A stretch of DNA of 64,000 nt from Pomphorhynchus laevis. Taxonomy: Eukaryota > Acanthocephala > Palaeacanthocephala > Echinorhynchida > Pomphorhynchidae. Positions 55,061 through 64,000 of the stretch are shown here, piece by piece. The DNA is taken from contig WNNJ02001026.1 in assembly GCA_012934845.2 (NCBI GenBank), positions 1 to 64,000 of the forward strand. The letters run 5' to 3'. The notes beneath the pieces were generated by a model. That model had not been told where the DNA came from. It was given only the letters and a program-made list of their open reading frames with translations, and did no database searches. The stretch's first letter is position 1, and every line of letters begins with the position of its first letter. The position numbers were made by a program, and so were the translations under genes.

Positions 55061-55131
55061 AAGCCGTAAGAAACCTTAATTGAAGAATTGATCTTTATTT
55101 TTTTGTTGGTAGAGACCAATAATAATATTTC

Positions 55132-55265
55132 GTTCTTAGCTCAAACGTGCCCTTGCAACAGTGGCCTGGGGTTGTCAAGCACCTCCACACGAACATCAGA
55201 TTATTAAAATTTAGTGGAATTTTCACTGGGGGAACGTCAAGATAGCGCAGGCATTCCTCGTAAGG
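55132..55265 (-). mobile_element. short antisense piece of CR1-like copy D
   Basis: 134 bp identical or nearly so to 57034-57167 (GTTCTTAGCTCAAACGTGCC to GGCATTCCTCGTAAGG). On the minus strand it encodes part of ORF2's C-terminal region (EECLRYLDVPPVKIPLNFNN). It is joined directly to the truncated 5' end of copy C. Confidence 0.9.
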
Positions 55266-56236
55266 AAATGTTTATTGTGTTCCTTAATGATTTGTTGCTG
55301 CGGATTCAGAGTCCCTGTCTTGCTTTTGCTGACGACCTCAAAATATGGTCTGTAGATGATATTGATCCGCTTGGCATTTCCTTGCAGGAAGACCTTAATG
55401 AAATATACCAATGGAGTGAGGCTACTGGTTTGAAGATCAATGTTGACAAATGCGGCCACATGAAATTAGGAAGGCGTTGCGATGACCGTCGTTTTCGCCT
55501 CGGAACTTCAATTCTTAATGTCGTCATGGAGTATAGGGATCTGGGTGTCATGGTGCATAGGACATTGAAATCCCGATCAAATACAGAGTTTGCCTATAGC
55601 AAGGCTTTGCGAGCTATGTACTGCGTCAAAAATGCATTTAATCGTATTAATCCATACGTCTTCAAACGGCTTTACTGCGCTCTTGTTCGCCCGCATATAG
55701 AGTACTGCGTGCAAGCAGTTTTTCCATACACTAAGAAAGAGTTCAATAGACTAGAGTCAATCCTTCGTAGAGGTTCTCGAATGTGTATAGATGGATCATA
55801 TTCATATCGTGAGCGGCTTGAATTTCTAAAGATACCATCTTTGGGTCAGAGGCTATATTACCTAGACCTTGTTGCATTATGGCGAATGGTTAATGGGATA
55901 GATGGTTTTCCCTCGTGCTATGTTAAAGTTTGTTCTCAGACGCACCGTGGCCACCCGTTGAAACTATTTAAGTTTCCCCACGGTAAAGTAGTGAGTTTGG
56001 CTAGGCTCTCACATCGAGCATTAAACGCCTGGAACACGTTGCCAGGAGAAATAGCATGTACCAAGGACTTATCTCAATTTAAAGTTCAACTTCGTCAGTG
56101 GATTAACGATCATGGCATTCCGAATGTATACAATATTATGTAACCGCTATTAACTTTTTTTTCTTCTTTTCTTTTCTTTTTTATTTCCTATGTGATCAGT
56201 TGAAACAGCCATTTGGCTATAACTTGTAATACTAAT
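55266..56236 (+). mobile_element. CR1-like LINE, copy C (3' part, recent)
   Basis: It is nearly identical to 50745-51705. The ORF (55266-56143) is open from the PQG-following block FIVFLNDLLLRIQ through LAFADDLKIWS to the C-terminus HRALNAWNTLPGEI and TAA. It lacks the extra T that breaks copy B. The 3' UTR ends at the same base as copy B. It is 5'-truncated, as expected of LINE copies. Confidence 0.95.
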
Positions 56237-56838
56237 AATAGTAATAAATAATAAATATTCTTAATTTCAAATTACAAATTTACCTAGAAATTTACCTTGA
56301 CAATTTCATGAAATTAACAAATGACAATCAGATCATCTAATATATGTTATTATCTCTCAAACCTTTTTATATCATTTAAATAATTAGATAAATATATTTT
56401 AAACTAGGTTACTATAAAAATAAAATAAAATAGAAAATAGTAAAATATATAAATCAACACATTATTATAAATAAATTTAAAATCATTTAATTTATTATTC
56501 GGTAGTCGTGACAACCAATAACTAGATAACTAGATATGACTAGATAAAACTAGTAACTAGATAATCAATTATTTTAATATGTAATAATATTGGATTTCTT
56601 CAAAATCGTTTAAATAATTTAATAGATGCATAATTTAAACTAGGTTACTTTAAAAATACAATAGAAAATAGTTAAATATATAAATCAACAAAATATTATT
56701 AAAAATAAATTTGAAATCTTAATCTCGTTTAATAATATTATTATTATATTTTCGACAACAAAAGGAGCTTGAACAGCTCGAACATGTTGGTTAACAACAA
56801 GGAAAACATAAAAAAAATTAAATAAACGGAATAATGTG
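56237..56838. other. AT-rich spacer
   Basis: A ~110-bp AT-rich segment is repeated (AAACTAGGTTACTATAAAAA at about 56401 and 56637), with AATATATAAATCAACA following each. No gene is seen. Confidence 0.5.
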
Positions 56839-56839
56839 C

Positions 56840-58795
56840 AATTCAAGCATGATGACAACGCATCCTGAGGTAATTTCGCAACCGTCGTTTAAAACCTTCC
56901 AGGTAACCATTAATCGTCACAGCAGGTAGAACATTCCAGATAGGTACAATTCTATCACGGATTGTTGATATTCGTTTATTGCAGGCTCGACTTCTCTTCA
57001 GCATATAGTTGTGTTCACGTAGGCGATCGTTGGTTCTTAGCTCAAACGTGCCCTTGCAACAGTGGCCTGGGGTTGTCAAGCACCTCCACACGAACATCAG
57101 ATTATTAAAATTTAGTGGAATTTTCACTGGGGGAACGTCAAGATAGCGCAGGCATTCCTCGTAAGGTAACGAACGTATGGACCGCACCAAATGTGTGCAC
57201 CGATGGAGAATGCGTTCGTAAGCGTCCAGCTCAAGTTGGAACTAAGGGTGAGCAACGACGGACTCATACAGCATGTGTGGGAGGATTGCGCATTGGTAAA
57301 GGGTACGCAATACCACATAATCAAGATGACCGAACACCCTACGTACTAGACCCAAGAGGCGAACGCACTTGCTTACAACATGATCGAAATGAGAGCGGGA
57401 GCCTAAGTCACTACTTACTATCACACCCAGGTCCGACATTTGCGAGACCTTTACAATCTGACAGCCATCAATTCGGTAGCTACCACTGAAGGTCCATTTT
57501 CCAATATGTAGGTGGAAACATTTCGCAGGGTTCACTTTGAGTCCGACAGCATTGCAACATCGAGAAACCATCTCGACATCTTTCTGGAGTATAGTTACAT
57601 AACTGGGACCATTCAATGAACGCCATATTTTGAGGTCGTCAGCGTACAGAAGACACTGTGAATTTATGACAGAAGGGAGTGAGTTGATGTAGATGTTGAA
57701 GAGTAGTGGGCTGATTACACACCCCTGAGGAACCCCTACAAACATAGGACACCATTCAGACAAGAATCCTGCCGAGTTTCGAAGAAACGAGATGTTAGGA
57801 ATGAATGCAGCCATCTATGGATAGGAGCTCTGATACCGTAGTGCCAAAGTGCTGAGTGTAAAATGTCATGTTTCACACAGTCGAAGGTTTTAGACAGATC
57901 AAAGAAAAGCACATCGAGTCCAACACCTGATCGCATGAAATCACCCAACTGTCTTGATGTTGCAAGATTGGTGATCGTAGATCTGTTCTTCCTGAAGCCA
58001 TGTTGTACATCACTGAATATATTGAGACCTTCAAGGTGGAAACGGAGAGCTTTATCAATTAGTTTTTCGAGCACTTTACAAGCCACACAAGTGAGACTGA
58101 TAGGTCGGTAATTATTCACAGGAGTACGTTTGCCCTTCTTGAACAGTGGAAGAACCAGAGACTTCTTCCAGTAATTAGGAAGTATGCCGCTAGATATCGA
58201 GCACTGAAATAATTGAAAAAGCGGTCTACATAAGATATCAGCTGATTCATAAAAAAGTAAGGGAGGCAGTCTGTCAGAACCAGCAGCAAGTGAATTCGGC
58301 AGCTGTATCAGTACTTCCAACACGTCTCGCTCGCTGAAATCAAATACGCATGATATATGATTTGGGAGACCAGAGCACCGGGTATAGTTGGAATACGAAG
58401 GGACCTCGGATGCGATATTTGAGTAGTGAATACTGAATTCCTCTGCTATGAGCTTCGGGTCATTTAGAATTGTCCCTTGTACGTTGGCGAGACATGGAAT
58501 TATATTTCCGGGCTTCAGGTGGTACCTGAGATGTTTGAAGAAACGGGATAAGTTTCCCACGCAACAGCGGCAGAGAGAATCAATGAAATTCTTGCGCTTG
58601 AATTTTTTAACAATGTTGCAAAGTTTCTTGTCTGTTTGTAGATTCGGTAGGAACAATGGCCATTTTTAAATTTTTGGAATTTGCAGTCACGCAACTTTAT
58701 GGCACTGTTGACCTGACGATCAATACATGGTGGTAAAGAGGCAACACTAGATGATAGTTTAATCGGGGCTATGATAGCTAATGGCAGCCTGTAGA
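56840..58795 (-). mobile_element. CR1-like LINE, copy D (ORF2 RT and C-terminus)
   Basis: Minus strand. ORF2 linker from about 58795 (RQVNSAIKLRDCKF-like), RT and C-terminal region to TAG near 56843, with two frame changes. 5'-truncated before the nuclease. RT sequence is closer to copy E (CVACKVLEKLI, LDVLFFDLSK) than to A/B. Confidence 0.85.
57242..58656 (-). pseudogene. CR1-like reverse transcriptase (copy D, two frame changes)
   Basis: Frame 1 (58656-57736) has NSLAAGSDRLPPLLFYESAD, NYWKKSLVLPLFKKGKR, NYRPISLTCVACKVLEKLID, DVQHGFRKNRSTITNLA and LDVLFFDLSKTFDCVKHDIL. Frame 2 (57814-57242) has VGVPQGCVISPLLFNIYIN, CLLYADDLKIWRS, VNPAKCFHLHIG and SDLGVIVSSDLGSRSHFD. The C-terminus (57190-56843) is in a third frame with IPLNFNNLMFVWRCL and VPIWNVLPAVTINGYLEGF. 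Catalytic YADD is kept. Confidence 0.85.
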
Positions 58796-60152
58796 ATAAA
58801 TAAATCGTATTTAGAAAAAATCTTATTCTAGAAAAAATTAATCTTATTTATTTTCTTATTTATTAGTCAATTCATAAAGATTAGTTTTTATTTTCAATTT
58901 CAATTTTTTATTTTTACTTGACATAAGTATAAATTGTTTAAATTTAAATTTATATTTTATTTTTTTAATTTATAAATGGTATAAAATACGTAGAATATGT
59001 AGAAACTGTAGGCTGATATTTATGAATTTGAATAGTAAATTCTTCCGGTTATTTACGTGTAAATAATTCGTCGTGTGTGTGAGCAGTCTTTCTGTAGTCT
59101 GTCCCTGCCTTTCTCTATTCGCATAATTAGCATTTGGCTAATGTGTAAATGAATTACTCAAGTGTTTGTTCGATGTTTGTCTGCACGGTTTAACTTCTTA
59201 AGATTGAAGGGCTCGCTGATTTATAGAATTGTTACTTACTTGATGCTGAATTAAATGATTGCATGTGGTGAATGCGTTTATCCGAATTTTTAGCTATGGT
59301 CGTATTTGGCCGAATCGACGGTACATTTTCCAACGGTTCAAACTATTTACGTTTCAGGTAGCTCGAAATTTTTATCTCAAAATATCAAAATTCGTTATTG
59401 GAAATTTAGACCGGAAATTCTAAGGAAATGGATTGTTTTCTAGCCTTGGATTATTCAAGGAAGGATATACAAACTAAAATTCCCTTAACGAAGTAACGAA
59501 TTTAGATATTTTAAAATAAAAAATGTTGTATTGGGTCGAGTAATAGTAACTGAAATCTGATATCATGGCAGTTCATCCTGATGACCTCTAATCCTTATTC
59601 TTATACGTCGTATATTATTTATTAGCCAATTCTTAAAAATTGACTTTTTAAATTGCCATTAAAATTATCAACAGTGTATTTTCAAATAGATCGAAATTTG
59701 AAATTAAACGTGTCATGTTTTTATTTAAAACAAATAGCTCCGCATTTATAGCTGTTTTTTTATACTAAAAAGCAGCTATTCTCAACAGCAGTTTACATCA
59801 GCAAAATCTCAATGCGCTAGTCAAAATATGGACTTTATTAATTTCAATTTTATCTGTTAAAGTCTATAAAATTTTATATTATATTTAAAATGGATTTATT
59901 TTTAAGTGGCAAATGCGTGCCGGCGCACGCTTACATGACCACATTTTAAATATCAATTTATTTTTGCTTGATAAATTATATAAAATCTTACAATAATTAT
60001 TTATTAAAAAATAAAGTAATAGCGCGTATTTGGCCCGTTGCTATGTTGGGTCTAGGAATTAGGGGCCGAAACATGATGATAAAGCAGTTCCTCCTGATAA
60101 CATCTAATTATTATTCTGATACAACGTCTGTTATTTATTAGTCAATTCATAA
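58796..60152. other. AT-rich spacer with dispersed repeats
   Basis: No gene is supported. It includes a family-2 LINE 3' tail (59905-59945) and a repeat (59570-59645; also 60090-60155 and 42415-42490) with CTCCTGATAACATCTAATTA and TTATTTATTAGTCAATTC. CTGATGACCTCTAATCC (59577) and GGAATTAGGGGCCGAAAC (60046) look like two halves of a hammerhead-type Penelope terminal motif. Confidence 0.45.
59900..59946 (-). mobile_element. 3'-end stub of LINE family 2
   Basis: Only GTGGCAAATGCGTGCCGGCG CACGCTTACATGACCAC remains, with T-rich DNA at the left. It is the shortest of the family's copies here. Confidence 0.7.
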
Positions 60153-61231
60153 AGTCGGTTGGGTACGCAGATAATGAAGTGGCATGTGACTCTCACGGCT
60201 GCACGATATGGACCAAAGTAAGCTTCCCCTCAGACAGTTCTCAAACAATGACGAGTCGCAATTTCTATTGTGGTTTCTGTGCAGCTCTTGCAATTGCAAA
60301 TTTAAATAAGACTATTAACGATCTACGCTCACTAACCGAAGACATTGATAAACCATTACGATCAGATATCCCTTATACATGTGAATTATTCGAGCAAGAT
60401 ACAATACCTTCACTAGACAATGAAATCGCCCCGATCAACATAACGGCAACATCTGATACTTCAATATTCCGGAAATCTACCCCTACTCGAGTTTGGACAC
60501 TAGGACATGCAAGATCGCGAATCGTAAAGGCAACAACCCTTGAAACTTCCTTATCTAACCTTAAATCCGATTTCCTGGATTCGTCAAATCTAGAGAATTC
60601 CATCATTTCTCAAAAGGATACACAGAAACAAACATTCCATATCACTCAGAAAACACATCCAAGGCCGGAAACAAATACATAAGCACCACATCACACAGCA
60701 CTCCCAACTTTTTATTGTCCTCAAACAACCCATAGTCTATATAAAATGGATGGAACACTCAAACAAATGATAAATCATACCAATTCCACTGTAAACAACA
60801 CTAACCCCAATATACCTATTCTATCTGAGCCTAAACGACATAAACGCCGAACATTCGATCGGGATAAATGTTTCATCATTGTAAATTTAAATGAATCACC
60901 GAGTCCAAACAGTCTCATCCGGATTAAACATGATGTTGATTCAGTAAAGCAAGTTCTTTCAACTGTTCTCCCAACAGAAATATCAGTCGAACAAAATAGA
61001 CAGGTAATACACCTCTTTCGCATTGGGAAGAAACAATATGGTACCAAACCAAGGCTTTTGAAAGTTGTTGTTGATAGCCCCGAGACTAGTAAGCAAATCA
61101 TCAAGAATTCCTTTAAGTTAAGGGGCTCTAGTATCAGACTTCTACCTGACCTCAGCACTGAAGATAGAAACAGATTGAAATCTGCAAGGAAAGAGCTTCA
61201 ACAAAGAATTCAAAACGGTGAAAAAATCTAA
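60153..61231 (+). CDS. CR1-like LINE ORF1 protein (copy E, one in-frame stop)
   Basis: The frame starts at the junction with EVACDSHGCTIWTKVSFPSD and FYCGFCAALAIANL, the PHD-like finger. After a TAA at 60680-60682 the same frame continues through KMDGTLKQMINHTN to the conserved domain VIHLFRIGKKQYGTKPRLLK, FKLRGSSIRLLPDLSTEDRN and LQQRIQNGEKI. The start codon is missing. The stop may be a plain mutation. Confidence 0.8.
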
Positions 61232-62110
61232 TTGTGAAAAATTTTCAAGTTGTGCGGCGAAGGGTAAATACGCGATTCAGCCTCGGAATCCGTCTAACCG
61301 TTCGATCGACACTCTCCGCCGCACAGATTCGTGCATCCACCACGTAAACATCAATCCAATTTCAACACCAACAGCGACACCACACCACTGCCGTTACTCT
61401 CAAAATAATATTTCCATCATGTACTCTAACTGTTTAAGCATGTACAACAAATTTGACGAAATATTGTGTCTCGTTAATTCAATGAACACAAACATCATAG
61501 CATTGAGTGAAACCTGGCTTAACAACGATATATCTGATAATGAAATCTCAATCCCAGGCTACTTTGTTATACGATCGGATCGAACCGCCTCAAAAGGAAG
61601 TGGAGTTATATTATACGTCAAGCAACCGTTAACCATCATCGAGCACAGCATTGTATCAGATGATTCATACAACGAATATCTGTGGGCAACAGTATCTTCT
61701 CCTGATAGACAGAAACTAAAAATCGGTTTATTTTACCGATCTCCGCGCTCCGCAACTGAAAAGATTGGCATCTCTTTACGACATCACCTAACAAGCTTAT
61801 CACCGATCATTATCCTAGGAGACTTCAATATGCCTCATGTCAATTGGGACCTATATACTTCGACACATGGTTGCGATGTTGAATCATCCAATCTCCTTGA
61901 TACGTTCAACGATCTCAATCTAACCCAGCATATTCACGAACCCACTAGAAGGAGGAAGCAATCATCTGCCATTTTAGACATCTGCTTATCACGAGGGGAA
62001 CCCACAATTGATGAAATCTCTCTCAGCCCCCTATTGGCCACAGTGATCATTGTGTCATTAGGCTGGCGCTTTCTGTCTGTCTCTTTAAAACAGCCCCCTC
62101 GGCAAAACCC
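61218..62110 (+). CDS. CR1-like ORF2 APE endonuclease (copy E)
   Basis: The frame has NNISIMYSNCLSMYNKFDEI, NIIALSETWLNNDISD, IPGYFVIRSDRTASKGSGV, IGLFYRSPR, IIILGDFNMPHVNWD and ILDICLSRG. The SDH block is read after a one-base shift near 62030 (PPIGHSDHCVIRLAL). These are the APE catalytic blocks. ORF2 begins inside ORF1's end, in another frame. Confidence 0.85.
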
Positions 62111-62113
62111 GAA

Positions 62114-64000
62114 TTGAATCCCTTCAAAGCGAATTTTGCATGTATGACGCAAGCTGTTCGAAACATTCAATGGCCTAATCCATATGAAATTGGCATAGAT
62201 CAGTGCTGGGAAAATTTCAAATCTACTTTGATCAATGCTCTAAATTACTTCTCCCCTTTAAAACGTCAGCGCACATCCCACAAAACTCCCATTTGGTTTG
62301 ACTCGCAGATTAAACAAATGATTAAGACAAGAGACAAAATTTACAAAAAATTCAAAGAACAGAATTGCTCTTGGACCGATTACAAGGAATTACGAAATCA
62401 AGTTACGGCACTCAAACGTCAGAAACGCAGGTGCTTCGTTTCCAATCTTTGTCGATCATCAAAAAGATATCCCAGTAAATTGTTCAAACATATCAGCTCA
62501 TTAAAATCAACTACGTCTGAGATTAACTCTATATTTATGGAAACCGGTGAGCTCAAATCTGATGACAAATCAATTGCCAATATTTTCCTATATCAATTCA
62601 CGCTAGAGAGTCCTACCTGTCAGTATTGCCCCAGATTCTCCACAGCTCAATATCCGTGTTACGAATTTACTCCATTTGATAAATTTGAGGTTCTTAACGA
62701 ACTTCTAAAGCTACCACGATCAATTGCGGCAGGACCAGACAATATTCCTCCAATTCTTCTTCGGGAACTTGCACCAGTAATATATGAACCTTTACACACC
62801 ATATTCGATTTCTCCTTGTCAACAGGCTGTATACCATCAGATTGGAAATGTTCTATAATCCGACCTCTCTACAAAAAGGGCGACCGTAATCTAGCAAGCA
62901 ACTATCGGCCCATAAGCCTTACCTGCGTTGCTTGTAAAGTGCTAGAGAAACTGCTTTTTAAACGAATCATCGGGCACCTAGAAGATAACCAAGTACTCTG
63001 CGACAACCAGCATGGTTTCCGCCCAGAAAGATCTACTGTCACAAACCTCATACTTGCGAGGAGTGATTGGACCAGATATGCCGAGGCTGGAGTTAGTGTT
63101 GATGTTTTGTTTTTCGACCTCAGCAAAGCATTTGATAGGATATACTATGATGTCCTCCTTATTACGCTGGAACAGTACGGCATCAGAGGAACCCTCCTTA
63201 ATTGGATTAACTCCTTCCTTAGAAATCGGAAGATTACTGTATTGGCTAATAAACAAATTTCAAAAACAAGAAATCCTGGACGCGGTGTTCCTCAGGGATC
63301 GGTACTCAGTCCATTGCTCTTCATTATTTACATCAACGAGCTTACTACAGCTATTTCGAGTCCATGTGGTTTATATGCCGACGACTTGAAAATTTGGCGA
63401 CCAATAATCGATAGCCGAGATCCAATGATACTCCAGAGAGACATTGATAATATTAAGGTATGGTGTAATCAACGGGACTGGTATTAAACCCCGATAAGTC
63501 AAAACATATGCGCATCGGACATCTATACATCAATTCATCATATACCATTGACGGAAGAGAAATTGAAACAGTTCTCCAATTTCAAGACCTTGGAGTGATC
63601 GTAAATAGAAGCTTATCGACCATCCCACATACCAGTCACACAGTTGCTAAATGCCGTCGAATTTTAGGACTTATTAGAAGGACCATTGGCCAGCTTGACG
63701 CATCCAGTTTTAAGTTAATTTACAATGCTTATGTCTTATCTTTAATGAGATACGCTTCACCTGCCTGTCACCCTCAAACTACGACAGAGATGAACCTGTA
63801 CGAATCCATATTACGCAAGGCCACACATCTTGTACACAGCCAACGCAAGCTCTCATTCATTTTTCGACTTCACGCACTTGGTGTGACCACAGTGAAGAAA
63901 TCTTTAAAGTCATCTGATTTAATGTTTGTGTGGACAGCGCTTAATGTTCAAAAAGGGCAGAGGGAACATGTTTGCCGCAAACTGTTCGAACTTCGAAATT
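62114..64000 (+). CDS. CR1-like ORF2 reverse transcriptase (copy E, partial)
   Basis: The frame to 63487 has SIAAGPDNIPPILLREL, SDWKCSIIRPLYKKGDRN, NYRPISLTCVACKVLEKLLF, DNQHGFRPERSTVTNLI, VDVLFFDLSKAFDRIYYDVL, GRGVPQGSVLSPLLFIIYIN and GLYADDLKIWRP. A shift near 63475 leads to LVLNPDKSKHMRIG, FQDLGVIVNRSLSTI and SSDLMFVWTALNV at the window edge. Catalytic YADD is intact. The C-terminus lies outside the window. Confidence 0.85.

Larger units (their letters stand above)
60153..64000 (+). mobile_element. CR1-like LINE, copy E (runs off the window)
   Basis: ORF1 lacks its first ~25 codons at the junction near 60153. It is followed by an overlapping ORF2 with nuclease and RT to the window end, in the C-terminal region. 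One stop in ORF1 and two frameshifts in ORF2 are seen. RT is closest to copy D. Confidence 0.9.

Noticed and set aside
57115-57489. 124-codon plus-strand ORF
   Set aside because: Antisense of LINE copy D's RT.
1-64000. tRNA, rRNA, CRISPR or bacterial-type operon
   Set aside because: Looked for but no cloverleaf with conserved boxes, no rRNA core and no regularly spaced repeats with unique spacers were recognised. tRNA scanning by eye is weak; tRNAscan-SE would decide.

Overview
The window is AT-rich eukaryotic DNA from an invertebrate. It holds many poly-A/T and microsatellite tracts and hardly any long reading frames outside retroelements. There are no bacterial operons, no CRISPR array, and no rRNA or tRNA gene that I could recognise. 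The mix of CR1-like, RTE-like and Jockey-superfamily LINEs with Penelope-like elements is common in flatworms, nematodes and other invertebrates. The sequence alone does not fix the phylum. Most of the window is a graveyard of retrotransposons, many inserted into or beside each other.

Layout. 0-4 kb: Penelope-like remnants and an old CR1-like RT, all on the minus strand. 4-9 kb: foldback MITEs, a minisatellite, a LINE family-2 copy and duplicated segments. 9.9-10.8 kb: a second family-2 copy. 10.9-11.1 kb: a candidate host exon. 13.4-17.9 kb: a tetraspanin-like ORF of 228 codons inside nested direct and inverted repeats. 17.9-19.0 kb: an RTE. 19.8-20.0 kb: a candidate terminal exon. 20.2-22.5 kb: long hairpins and a family-4 LINE. 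23-29.6 kb: CR1-like and Jockey-like LINE pieces. 29.7-33.3 kb: a nearly full-length family-2 LINE on the minus strand. 33.5-35.7 kb: a second family-4 copy and another RT piece. 36.2-37.2 kb: a family-2 copy with a nested insertion. 37.3-38.3 kb: an intronless CXXC zinc-binding protein gene (CZIB/UPF0587 family) whose 3' end is triplicated. 39.4-42.3 kb: a Penelope-like element with its GIY-YIG endonuclease upstream of the RT. 43.4-47 kb: a broken Ty3/Gypsy-type fossil split by a family-2 LINE. 47.4-58.8 kb: a cluster of CR1-like LINEs, one nearly intact and one very similar recent 3' copy. 60.1-64 kb: a further CR1-like LINE running off the window.

The CR1-like LINEs share one plan. ORF1 has a PHD-like Cys-rich finger at the N-terminus and a conserved basic C-terminal domain. 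ORF2 has an APE-type endonuclease followed by reverse transcriptase. ORF1 is expected to bind the element RNA, and ORF2 to nick target DNA and copy the RNA there. The two clearest non-retroelement coding sequences are the CZIB-like gene and the tetraspanin-like ORF; both look intact and both sit beside local duplications of their own 3' ends.

The observations most worth following are the permuted (N-terminal endonuclease) Penelope-like element, hammerhead-like motifs in Penelope remnants, the repeat-bound tetraspanin-like ORF, the CZIB-like gene with its triplicated 3' end, and an unusual number of perfect short-loop palindromes, the longest having 36-bp arms.
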